From positions 1-41,632 of the forward strand of contig LNDQ01000084.1 in the NCBI GenBank assembly GCA_001464695.1: DNA of 41,632 bases, written 5' to 3'. Below the pieces are notes generated by a model. The model searched no databases and had not been told where the DNA came from. It saw only the letters and a program-made list of their open reading frames with translations. Shown in pieces: positions 29,761-37,809 of the stretch. Both the position numbers and the translations under genes were made by a program. The first letter of the stretch is position 1. Each line of letters begins with the position of its first letter. The DNA comes from Betaproteobacteria bacterium Ga0077523 (GTDB lineage: Bacteria; Pseudomonadota; Gammaproteobacteria; Burkholderiales; Ga0077523).

Positions 29761-31514
29761 TGAACGATATGGCCTCTCCCAAGACGGCAGCGGTGAAAGC
29801 CTCCGTGCCGGAACAGCGCAAGAAGATGCGCCTGGGCGAGCTGCTGGTGCAGCAGGGCCTCATCACGTCGGACCAGTTGCGCATCGCGCTCACCGAACAG
29901 AAGAGCCAGAAGATGCCCATCGGGCGTCTGCTGGTGCGCCTCGGGTTCGTCACCGAGGCTGTCATCCGCGACATCATGGCGCGGACCATCGGGCAGGAGG
30001 CCATCGACCTCGCCCAGGTGGTGGTCGACGCCGAAGCGCTGAAACTGGTCCCGCAGGAATTCGCGCGGCGCCAACGGGTTCTGCCGATCGCGTTCGACTC
30101 GCAGGAACGGGCCCTGGTCGTCGCCGTCACCGAGCTCTACAACGTGGTCGCGATCGACCAGTTGCGGGCTTCGCTGCCGCCGGACATCCAGCTGCGCACC
30201 GTCCTCGCCGGCGAAGCGCAGCTCGAAGACTACATCGATCATTTCTACGGCTACGAGCTGTCGGTCGACGGCATCCTGCGCGAGATCGAAACCGGTGAGC
30301 TCGACTGGCAAAGCCTGCAGACTGCCGGCGATGAGTACACCCAACCGATCGTACGGTTGGTGGGTGCGCTGCTGATCGACGCGGTCAAGCGCGGCTCGTC
30401 GGACATCCACTTCGAACCAGAACACGCGTTCCTGCGTGTGCGGTATCGCATCGACGGCGTCCTCGAACAGGTCCGCAGCCTGCACAAGACGTACTGGCCC
30501 GGCATCGCCGTGCGCCTCAAGGTCATCAGCGGCATGAATATCGCCGAGACGCGCGCGCCGCAGGATGGCCGCCTCTCGCTCAACTTGAACGGCCGCCCGG
30601 TCGATTTCCGCGTCTCGAGCCATCCCACGATCTACGGCGAGAACATCGTCCTGCGCGTACTGGACCGCGAGAAATCCATCATCAGCCTGGACCAGATGAA
30701 GCTGCCCAAGCCGATCATGGCCAAGCTGAACCTCATGCTGGCGCGGCCCGAGGGCATCCTGGTCATCACCGGCCCGACCGGGAGCGGCAAGACCACCACC
30801 CTGTACTCGCTGCTGTCCCAGGTCAACGTCGAGGGCGTCAACATCATGACCCTCGAGGATCCTGTGGAGTATCCGGTGGCGCTGATGCGCCAGACGTCGG
30901 TGAGCGAAACCTCCAAGCTCGATTTCGCCAACGGCATCCGTTCGATCATGCGGCAGGACCCGGACATCATCCTGGTGGGTGAGGTGCGCGACAAGGAAAC
31001 GGCCGAGATGGCCTTCCGCGCAGCGATGACCGGTCACCAGGTGTTCACGACGCTGCACACCAATTCGGCGATCGGCGCGTTCCCACGACTTTTCGACATC
31101 GGGATCATGCCCGACATCATCTCGGGCAACATCATCGGCGTGATCGCACAGCGGCTGGTGCGGACCCTGTGTCAGCAGTGCAAGGTGGAATACAAGCCAT
31201 CGCTCGAGGAAAAGCACATCCTCGGTCTGCCGCCGGAAAGCGGCGCCACCATCTTCCGTCACCGCGACGGCGGCTGCCGCCACTGCAACAACCGCGGGTA
31301 CAAGGGCCGCGTGCCGATCCTGGAGATCCTGCACATGGACGGCGATCTGGACGAACTGGTGGCGCGACGCGCCACCGGCCGCGAACTGCGGCGCGCCGCG
31401 GCGGAAAAGGGCTTCCGCACCCTCGCCGACGAGGGTGTGGCCCGCGTGCTCGATGGCTCCACCAGCATCGCGGAAGTCTCGCGCTCGGTGGACCTCACCG
31501 GCCGCATCGTGTGA
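29757..31514 (+). CDS. mshE: MSHA pilus assembly ATPase MshE with c-di-GMP-binding N-domain
   Basis: MshE is the GspE/PilB-type hexameric ATPase that drives pilus extension from the cytoplasmic face. The 585-aa product has an MshEN domain at the N terminus. Residues 25-48 match the c-di-GMP motif RLGxx(LV)(LV)xxG(LI)(LI)x4Lx3Lx2Q, and after exactly five residues a second, weaker copy occupies 54-77 (PIG in place of RLG). The ATPase core has Walker A GPTGSGKTT (about 340-348), the Asp box, and Walker B IILVGEVRDKETAEMA. A tetracysteine zinc site (CQQC...CRHC) lies near 477-510. Two adjacent ATG codons are possible starts; the first overlaps the mshN stop. Confidence 0.96.
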   Translation: MMNDMASPKTAAVKASVPEQRKKMRLGELLVQQGLITSDQLRIALTEQKSQKMPIGRLLVRLGFVTEAVIRDIMARTIGQEAIDLAQVVVDAEALKLVPQEFARRQRVLPIAFDSQERALVVAVTELYNVVAIDQLRASLPPDIQLRTVLAGEAQLEDYIDHFYGYELSVDGILREIETGELDWQSLQTAGDEYTQPIVRLVGALLIDAVKRGSSDIHFEPEHAFLRVRYRIDGVLEQVRSLHKTYWPGIAVRLKVISGMNIAETRAPQDGRLSLNLNGRPVDFRVSSHPTIYGENIVLRVLDREKSIISLDQMKLPKPIMAKLNLMLARPEGILVITGPTGSGKTTTLYSLLSQVNVEGVNIMTLEDPVEYPVALMRQTSVSETSKLDFANGIRSIMRQDPDIILVGEVRDKETAEMAFRAAMTGHQVFTTLHTNSAIGAFPRLFDIGIMPDIISGNIIGVIAQRLVRTLCQQCKVEYKPSLEEKHILGLPPESGATIFRHRDGGCRHCNNRGYKGRVPILEILHMDGDLDELVARRATGRELRRAAAEKGFRTLADEGVARVLDGSTSIAEVSRSVDLTGRIV

Positions 31515-31560
31515 CACGCGGGCGCGCACCGCGCCCGCAGCGCTAGCACCGACCCTTACC

Positions 31561-32763
31561 ATGCCTTCCTTCTCCTACAAGGCCGTTGACCGGGTCGGCC
31601 AGCAAGCTCGCGGCAAGCTCGACGCACAGAACGAGGTCGACCTCGAACTGCGCCTGCGGCGCATGGGGCTCGACCTCATCACTTTCCGCCAGGTGCAGAC
31701 CGGTACCACCGCGCCCAAGGGTGCGGTGACCCGCAAGGACCTCATCAACTTCTGCTTCGACATGGAGCAGATGACCCGCGCCGGCATCCCGCTGCTGGAG
31801 GGTCTGCGCGACCTGCGCGACAGCGTCGAGAGCCCGCGCTTCAAGGCCATCGTGTCGTCCATGCTGGAGGACATCGAGGGCGGCAAGATGCTGTCCCAGG
31901 CCATGGCACCGTTCCCGCAGGTGTTCGATTCGGTCTTCACGAGCCTGGTACGGGCCGGCGAACAGACCGGCCGGCTCACCGACGTGTTCGAGAGCCTGTC
32001 GAATGCGCTCAAGTGGCAGGACGAACTGGCGGCGCAGACCAAGAAGCTGCTGATCTACCCGGCCATGGTGTTCATCGTCGTGCTGGGTGTGCTCTTCTTC
32101 CTGCTCGCATACCTGGTCCCGCAGGTGGTGAGCGTGCTGAAGACCATGCGCGTGGACCTGCCGATCCAGACCCGGGTCCTGATCGCCATGTCCGATTTCG
32201 TCGTGAGCTATTGGTGGATCGTGCTCGGATTGCCGGTGCTCGTGGTGGTCTCGCTGATGGCGATCGTCAAGAGCAACGCCCGGGCCGCGTATCTCTTCGA
32301 CTACGCCAAGCTGCACATCCCGGTCATCGGGCCGATCATCCAGAAGATCATCCTGGCCCGTTTCGCCAACTTCTTCGCGCTCATGTATCAGTCCGGCATC
32401 ACGATCCTCGATGCGATCCGCACGAGCGAGGGGATCGTCGGCAACAAGGTCCTGGCGGAGGGCATGGGGCGCGCCTGGCAGCAGATCAACTCCGGCGAGG
32501 CCCTGTCCGAAACCTTTCAAAACCTTGGCATATTTCCTGCGCTGGTGATCCGGATGCTGCGCGTGGGCGAGAACACCGGGGCCCTGGACACGGCGCTGCT
32601 CAACATCAGCTACTTCTACAACCGGGACGTGAAGGACGCGGTCGACAAGGCGCTCAAGATGATCGAACCCACGTTGACGCTCGTGCTCGGCTTCATGCTC
32701 GCGCTGATCCTCTTTTCCGTGCTGTCGCCGATCTACGAGATGATCGGCAACCTCAAGATCTGA
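31561..32763 (+). CDS. mshG: MSHA pilus inner-membrane platform protein MshG
   Basis: MshG is the GspF/PilC-family platform that couples the ATPase to pilin polymerisation. The 400-aa product begins MPSFSYKAVDRVGQQARGKL and has two GspF domains. The first (about 70-190) has LLEGLRDLRDSVESPRFKAI. The second (about 270-395) has FANFFALMYQSGITILDAIRTSE and EALSETFQNLGIFPALVIRMLRVGE. Three membrane helices are visible (about 170-195, 215-240, 370-395). ATG at 31561 is the family start, 46 bp after mshE. Confidence 0.95.
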   Translation: MPSFSYKAVDRVGQQARGKLDAQNEVDLELRLRRMGLDLITFRQVQTGTTAPKGAVTRKDLINFCFDMEQMTRAGIPLLEGLRDLRDSVESPRFKAIVSSMLEDIEGGKMLSQAMAPFPQVFDSVFTSLVRAGEQTGRLTDVFESLSNALKWQDELAAQTKKLLIYPAMVFIVVLGVLFFLLAYLVPQVVSVLKTMRVDLPIQTRVLIAMSDFVVSYWWIVLGLPVLVVVSLMAIVKSNARAAYLFDYAKLHIPVIGPIIQKIILARFANFFALMYQSGITILDAIRTSEGIVGNKVLAEGMGRAWQQINSGEALSETFQNLGIFPALVIRMLRVGENTGALDTALLNISYFYNRDVKDAVDKALKMIEPTLTLVLGFMLALILFSVLSPIYEMIGNLKI

Positions 32764-32779
32764 TGCCGGCATCCGCGCC

Positions 32780-34330
32780 ATGAGCTCCCGCATCCTCGTC
32801 TGCATTTCCGCCGCCGGCGCTTCGGTGGCCCGCTGGAACGGCAAGATCACGCGCTGCCAGCGGTTCGAGAATTCCGACGCCGGCCTTGCGGAGTTCGAAA
32901 CGTTCCTCCGTTCAGTGGACGGCTCTCCGATCCACGTTGCCGTCGACACCGTCGACGAGGACTATCGCTTCGAAACGCTGCCGCACACCTCGGGCAGCGA
33001 CCGCAGGCAACTGGTCGAGCGCAAGCTGAAGCAGCTCTACCGCACGACCCAGTACTACTCTGCGACCCTCCAGGAACGCGACAAGAGCAAGCGCAAGGAC
33101 GATCGCTTCCTGTTCTGCGCGCTGACCGACGTCGAGATGCTCACCCCCTGGATGAAGCTGATCGAAGCGCGCGGCCTGCCGCTCGCCGGCCTGTACCCGC
33201 TGCCGACGGTGACGGTCGCCGCGGCGACCAAGTTGAAGCTGAAGAGCCCGAACCTGCTCATCATCTCGAAGCACGCCGCGGGATTGCGCCAGACCTTCCT
33301 CAAGAACGGCCGCTTTCGCATCACCCGCCTGACGCCACTGCGCGGAACCGGCGACCGCACCATCGACCGCTCCTTCGCCGAGGAGGTAAGCAACACGCGC
33401 ATGTACCTCGACGCGCTGTCGGTCACGACGGCCGACGAAGTGGTGCAGGTCGTGATCCTCGATCAGGACAACTCGCTCGCCACCCTGCGCGAGGCGCTCA
33501 ACAACGCGCGCGGCAATCTGCAATGCCAGCGCGTGCCGCGTGAGGAGCTGGTACTCAAGCTGCGGGTGTCGGACACGACGCTGGCGGCCACCCCGGATGC
33601 CTTGCACCTGCACCTGCTTGGCGAGCACGTGCCCGAGGAGAATCTCGCGCCCGCGACGATGCGGCGCGGCTTCAACCTGTATCGCAATGCGCGCTTGCTG
33701 TATGCCACGGCCGGCGGCTGTGCGCTGCTGGGAGCACTCTGGTTCGGATTCGATCTGTACCGCGTGAACCAGATCGAGGATCAGGCCAAGGAAGCCGCAT
33801 CCAGGGCAGCGAAATTCCAGTCCATGTACCAGGAGCTCACGCGCCAGTTCCCGGCTGCTCCGGTTTCGTCGTCGACGCTCCAGCAGACGGTGGACGTGGC
33901 GCTGCGCCTGCGTGACACCGCCCGGACGCCTGACACGCTCTTCGGCGTCGTGAGCGACGCGCTGGAGGCGTTTCCGACGGTCACCCTGTCTACCCTCGCA
34001 TGGAAACATGGGAAGTATGCCGACGCGACGGCCGCATTCTCCTCGTCCTCCGGCGGCACCGAGGGCCCTTTGCACGAGGTCGGACTGATCGTCGGTGAGA
34101 TCCAGCCGTTCAACGGCGACTACCGCACGGCAGTCGCCACCATCCGCGACTTCGCCGATCGGCTGCGCAAGAATCCCGCGATCGCGGACGTGAAGATCGT
34201 CAAGCTGCCGCTCGACGAGAACTCGCGCCAGACCCTGTCCGGCAGCACTGCCACGCGGACCGAACAGCAGACTTCGGCCCAGTTCGAAATCAATGTGACC
34301 CTGCGCGAGGGCGCGAGGACGGCCTCATGA
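32780..34330 (+). CDS. Fused PilM/PilN-like (GspL-like) pilus assembly protein
   Basis: The 516-aa product appears to join two pilus alignment parts. Residues 1 to about 250 resemble a PilM/MshI cytoplasmic domain of the actin-like superfamily (ILVCISAAGASVARWNGK..., later AAATKLKLKSPNLLIISKH). A membrane helix at about 309-328 (LLYATAGGCALLGALWFGF) is followed by a coiled segment and a PilN-like periplasmic domain. This is the layout of GspL. It sits where mshI would, between mshG and the mshJ-like gene, and overlaps the latter by four bases. The actin-like assignment is weak because the nucleotide-binding motifs are not clear. Confidence 0.75.
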   Translation: MSSRILVCISAAGASVARWNGKITRCQRFENSDAGLAEFETFLRSVDGSPIHVAVDTVDEDYRFETLPHTSGSDRRQLVERKLKQLYRTTQYYSATLQERDKSKRKDDRFLFCALTDVEMLTPWMKLIEARGLPLAGLYPLPTVTVAAATKLKLKSPNLLIISKHAAGLRQTFLKNGRFRITRLTPLRGTGDRTIDRSFAEEVSNTRMYLDALSVTTADEVVQVVILDQDNSLATLREALNNARGNLQCQRVPREELVLKLRVSDTTLAATPDALHLHLLGEHVPEENLAPATMRRGFNLYRNARLLYATAGGCALLGALWFGFDLYRVNQIEDQAKEAASRAAKFQSMYQELTRQFPAAPVSSSTLQQTVDVALRLRDTARTPDTLFGVVSDALEAFPTVTLSTLAWKHGKYADATAAFSSSSGGTEGPLHEVGLIVGEIQPFNGDYRTAVATIRDFADRLRKNPAIADVKIVKLPLDENSRQTLSGSTATRTEQQTSAQFEINVTLREGARTAS

Positions 34331-34944
34331 ACGCCGAGCGCAAGGGCCTGCCGCCGCTCGCCGTGCCGGCCATCGTACTGGGCGTGGTGCTGATCGCCGC
34401 GATCCTGCTCGTGCGCTATGCCGATCGCCTTGTCACCCAGGCCAAGACCACTCTCGCGGCCCAGGAGCAGGCACTGTCCGATGCGCGCCTCAAGTACTCG
34501 AATGCCGGCACCGAGAAAGACATCATCACGCGCTACCTGGGGACCTACCGTGCGCTGCAGGAACTCGGGTTCGTCGGCGGTGAGCAACGCATCAACTGGG
34601 TGGACAGCCTGCGCAAGGCGAACCGTGAGGCGGGCATGTTCGGCGTGGAGTATCAGGTCGCCCAGCAGGCCCCCTACCCGCTGGCGAGCGAGATCGGCGG
34701 CGGCAACCTGCCGATGAAGCACTCGGTGATGAAGCTCACGGTACCGCTGTTGCACGAAGGCGATCTGATGCGATTTTTCCGACTGCTCGCGACACAGCGC
34801 TCGGGCGTGTTCACGTTGAACGCCTGCCAATTGCGGCGCAACAGCGGCGGCGACCCCAGCACCCTGCAACCCAGGCTTGGCGCCGAATGCGAAGTGTCGT
34901 GGATCACGGTGAACGAAGACGAGAAGAAGGAGAGCACGCCGTGA
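34327..34944 (+). CDS. PilO/MshJ-like pilus assembly protein
   Basis: The 205-aa product has a short cytoplasmic tail and one membrane helix (about 10-32, LAVPAIVLGVVLIAAILLVRY). A coiled coil (about 35-70) and a ferredoxin-like periplasmic domain (about 75-195, including VPLLHEGDLMRFFRLLATQRSG) follow. This is the layout of PilO, GspM and MshJ, which align the platform and secretin with the PilN partner. Assignment rests on position and topology. Its ATG overlaps the upstream stop, and its own stop overlaps the next gene's GTG. Confidence 0.75.
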   Translation: MNAERKGLPPLAVPAIVLGVVLIAAILLVRYADRLVTQAKTTLAAQEQALSDARLKYSNAGTEKDIITRYLGTYRALQELGFVGGEQRINWVDSLRKANREAGMFGVEYQVAQQAPYPLASEIGGGNLPMKHSVMKLTVPLLHEGDLMRFFRLLATQRSGVFTLNACQLRRNSGGDPSTLQPRLGAECEVSWITVNEDEKKESTP

Positions 34945-35555
34945 GCATGCGCGCATGGGTGCTTGCCGTCTCAATCACTGCCGGCTCCGGGACCGTACTC
35001 GCCGAGGAGGCGAAGCTGGGCCGGTTGTTCTTCACGCCAGCCGAACGTGCGGCGCTCGACACGCAGCGCAAGCTGGCGGGTGAAATGGCGAATCGTCCGG
35101 TCCGGAAGGACTCCGACACGCCCAAGGCAGCGCCACCGAAGATGCTGACCCTGAACGGCGTCCTGCGACGCAGCGATGGCGAGACTACGATCTGGGTCAA
35201 CGGCCAGGCCGTGCACGAGCGTTTCCGCGACGTGGACGTCATGCCAGGCTCCATCTCGCGCGAAGCGGTTGCGGTCCAGTTGCCGGGCTCGGGGCGACGG
35301 GTGAAGCTCAAGGTCGGGCAGAGCGTGGACTCTGCGACCGGCCAGGTGGAGGAAAACTACCGCCGCGCTCCCGAAGCAGAGGAGCCGGCACCGTCGGCCG
35401 ATACTGATGCCACTCCGCCGGCTCCCGTGCGCGAAAGCGCTTCGCGGCGCCGTTCTCGAGAGCGCGACGACTACATGCCGCCACCCCAGGCGCCAGCCGC
35501 CCCTCCCACCAAGACCGGGAGCGACACCGATGCCTCGATGTCGGACTATCGCTGA
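34941..35555 (+). CDS. Periplasmic pilus protein (PilP/MshK-like position)
   Basis: The 204-aa product has a signal peptide (about 1-22, WVLAVSITAGSGTVLAEE). A conserved-looking LGRLFFTPAERAALDTQRK segment follows and then a small beta domain (about 70-130, LNGVLRRSDGETTIWVNGQAV...VKLKVGQSVD). The tail is Pro/Arg/Ser-rich and disordered. By position it corresponds to MshK/PilP/GspC, which link the inner-membrane complex to the secretin. GTG at 34941 overlaps the upstream TGA; ATG at 34947 is a near-equal alternative. The end overlaps the next gene by 26 bp. Confidence 0.7.
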   Translation: MSMRAWVLAVSITAGSGTVLAEEAKLGRLFFTPAERAALDTQRKLAGEMANRPVRKDSDTPKAAPPKMLTLNGVLRRSDGETTIWVNGQAVHERFRDVDVMPGSISREAVAVQLPGSGRRVKLKVGQSVDSATGQVEENYRRAPEAEEPAPSADTDATPPAPVRESASRRRSRERDDYMPPPQAPAAPPTKTGSDTDASMSDYR

Positions 35556-36978
35556 CCGCCCTTGGGCGCCGCGCCTGCGCCAGCGGGGCGTGGGACTGCT
35601 GGTCATCCTGATCATCGCCGGGGTGCTCGGAGTGGTTTTCGTGACCACGGTCGTAGGCAGCGCGCCCGACGACGCGGACCGCGACATTGCGACCCAGGCT
35701 GCCTTGGCGCGGGCCAAGGAAGCGCTGATCGCGTACGCCGTCACGTACATGGATTCGCACCCGAACGATGTCCCCGGCTATCTGCCCTGCCCCGACCTCG
35801 GCACACCCTCGTCCCTGCGGGAAGGCGCGGCAAGCGGCACCTGCGGCGCAGCCTATACCGGTCCGGTCATCGGCGACAATTCGCTGGGGCGCCTGCCGTG
35901 GTACACACTGGACATAGAACCATTGCGCGACGGGTACGGGGAATGTCTCTGGTACGCGGTGGCGTCAACCTACAAGAACAGTCCGCAGCCGGCCATCCTC
36001 AACTGGGATTCGGAGGGCCGCTTCCAGATCATGGGGCCCAACGGCTCGACCGTGCTGGCGGGCGCAACCGCGGCCGATCTCGTGGTCGCCGTCGTCATCG
36101 CTCCAGGAGCGGCCTTCGGCAGTCAGGTGCGCGGGGCGGATGCGACGAGCGCGCCGAGTTGCGGCGGCAACTACACCGCGTCGAACTACCTCGACACCGG
36201 CCCGGGCCCGATCGACAACGCGGCGCCCACGATCGCGGGGCAGGCGCAGTTCGTCCAGGGCGCCCGCACCAACACCTTCAACGATCGGCTGATCTACATC
36301 ACCGCGCGCGACATCTGGAACGCCGTCGCCCGACGCACCGATCTGCAGGCGCGCTTCACGACTCTCACGCGCCAGGTGGCCGTCTGCATCGCATCCTATA
36401 CGCCAGCCGGCTCGTCGACCGACAAGCGGCTGCCGTGGGCCGTGGACCTGCCGCAACCCGGCTACACGCTGGCCACGCAATATGAGGATGTGACCAACAA
36501 CGAGTTCGGGCGAGTGCCCTACGACATCGACAAGTCGAATGACGTCACCGGCTTCAGCAACGACACGCTGATGGCGAGCTCTGCGGCCGGCGGACGCTGC
36601 TCCCTGTGGGGCACTTGGGAAGACGCCTGGTGGAAGAACTGGAAGGACCATCTGTTCTACGGCGTGTCGAGCCGGTTCGAGCCGAACGATGCACCCCCGA
36701 ATTCGTGCTCGAGCAACTGCCTGCGTGTGAACGGCAGCGGCAACTACGCGGGCATCGTCCTGTTCGCCGGGCGCGGCGCCACGATGCGGACCAGCAGCAG
36801 CCAGAAGGGCAATGCGACGAACTATCTGAGCAACGAGAACACGGACGCCGACGACGACTACACGAGTCCCGCCGCAGGCGCGTTCAGCTCGATCTACTGC
36901 ATCAATCCCAGCTCTGCCGGAGGAGCCACCTTGGTACCGCCGTCCGGTATCACCAAGTTCTGGGTGCACGCATGCTGA
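35530..36978 (+). CDS. Large prepilin-like protein lacking Glu5
   Basis: The 482-aa product carries a short basic leader and a hydrophobic helix directly after RQRG (cut predicted after Gly20: VGLLVILIIAGVLGVVF). Position +5 is Val, not the Glu of ordinary pilins, a feature of tip minor pilins such as GspK. The large remainder is presumably a surface or tip domain. It contains about ten cysteines after the leader, suggesting disulfides, and a GYLPCPD motif near residue 90. ATG at 35530 is preferred over an upstream frame inside the previous gene. The following gene encodes a related pilin with the same LPCP motif. It may be a pilus-tip adhesin; no adhesin fold is recognised. Confidence 0.75.
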   Translation: MPRCRTIADRPWAPRLRQRGVGLLVILIIAGVLGVVFVTTVVGSAPDDADRDIATQAALARAKEALIAYAVTYMDSHPNDVPGYLPCPDLGTPSSLREGAASGTCGAAYTGPVIGDNSLGRLPWYTLDIEPLRDGYGECLWYAVASTYKNSPQPAILNWDSEGRFQIMGPNGSTVLAGATAADLVVAVVIAPGAAFGSQVRGADATSAPSCGGNYTASNYLDTGPGPIDNAAPTIAGQAQFVQGARTNTFNDRLIYITARDIWNAVARRTDLQARFTTLTRQVAVCIASYTPAGSSTDKRLPWAVDLPQPGYTLATQYEDVTNNEFGRVPYDIDKSNDVTGFSNDTLMASSAAGGRCSLWGTWEDAWWKNWKDHLFYGVSSRFEPNDAPPNSCSSNCLRVNGSGNYAGIVLFAGRGATMRTSSSQKGNATNYLSNENTDADDDYTSPAAGAFSSIYCINPSSAGGATLVPPSGITKFWVHAC

Positions 36979-37763
36979 CGGACCGGTGCCTCAACCGGCG
37001 CAGCGAGAGCGGCTTCTCGCTGATCGAGCTCGCGATCGGCCTGGTCATCGTGGCGGTGCTGCTCTCGAGCCTGCTGGTGCCACTCGTGACGCAGGTCGAC
37101 CAGCGCCGCACGGCGGAAACCCAGCGCCTGCTCGACGAAGCGCGCAGCGCACTCATCGGATTCGCCGCGGCGAACCGGCGCTTGCCATGCCCTGCGTCGG
37201 GCGCCAGCGGCGGGATCGAGAGTCCGGCGGGAGGCGGCAATTGCACGCACCCGGTCGGATTCCTGCCCGCGGTGACTCTGGGCCTCACGCCGATCGATGC
37301 GCAGGGGTTCCAGGCCGACCCCTTCGGCAATCAATCCAATCGCATCCGCTACGCCGTCGCCGACGTGGCCATCGGCGGCGCCGACACCTTCACCACCACC
37401 AATGGCATGACCACCGCCACCATGCCTGCAATCGCGGCCAGCACGGCGCTGCTAAGGGTGTGCTCCACCGCCTCGACCAGCAGCACGAGTTGCTCCGCCG
37501 GAATCCCGCTTGCCAACGGCACAGCCGTCGCCGTGATCTACTCCGTCGGCAAGAACGGTGTTCTGTATACGGGCGATTGCGTGACGCCCGATGTGACCTG
37601 CACGGGCATCTCGGCGGACGAAACCGAGAACGTCGATCTCGATCCGGTGTTCGTCAACCGGCCACCGTCCTCAGCTGCCGGCGCCGAGTTCGACGACATG
37701 CTGGTGTGGATCTCTCCCAGCATGCTCTTCGGGCGCCTCATCGCGGCCGGACAGCAACCCTAG
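36972..37763 (+). CDS. Type IV prepilin-like protein with LPCP motif
   Basis: The 263-aa product has a classic type III signal: basic leader, cleavage after Gly14, then FSLIELAIGLVIVAVLL with Glu at +5. The pilin head contains the motif RRLPCPASG (about residue 75) and several cysteines; the PCP motif is shared with the preceding gene. It overlaps that gene by seven bases. At this size it is more likely a minor than a major pilin. It ends 46 bp before the convergent histidine kinase gene. Confidence 0.85.
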   Translation: MLTDRCLNRRSESGFSLIELAIGLVIVAVLLSSLLVPLVTQVDQRRTAETQRLLDEARSALIGFAAANRRLPCPASGASGGIESPAGGGNCTHPVGFLPAVTLGLTPIDAQGFQADPFGNQSNRIRYAVADVAIGGADTFTTTNGMTTATMPAIAASTALLRVCSTASTSSTSCSAGIPLANGTAVAVIYSVGKNGVLYTGDCVTPDVTCTGISADETENVDLDPVFVNRPPSSAAGAEFDDMLVWISPSMLFGRLIAAGQQP

Positions 37764-37809
37764 GGGGCTTGCCTTCTGGAGCTCTGGAGGCGAGGCCGCA
37801 GGCGCTAGT

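Noticed and set aside
29655..31562. 635-residue minus-strand open frame opposite mshE
   Set aside because: It is a mirror of the mshE codon pattern, rich in Asp/His/Arg/Gln, with no start signal or family features.
37764..37809. Possible terminator between the second prepilin gene and the kinase gene
   Set aside because: Only a short GAGCTC palindrome and a TCTGGAG direct repeat are seen, with no stable GC stem plus T-run.
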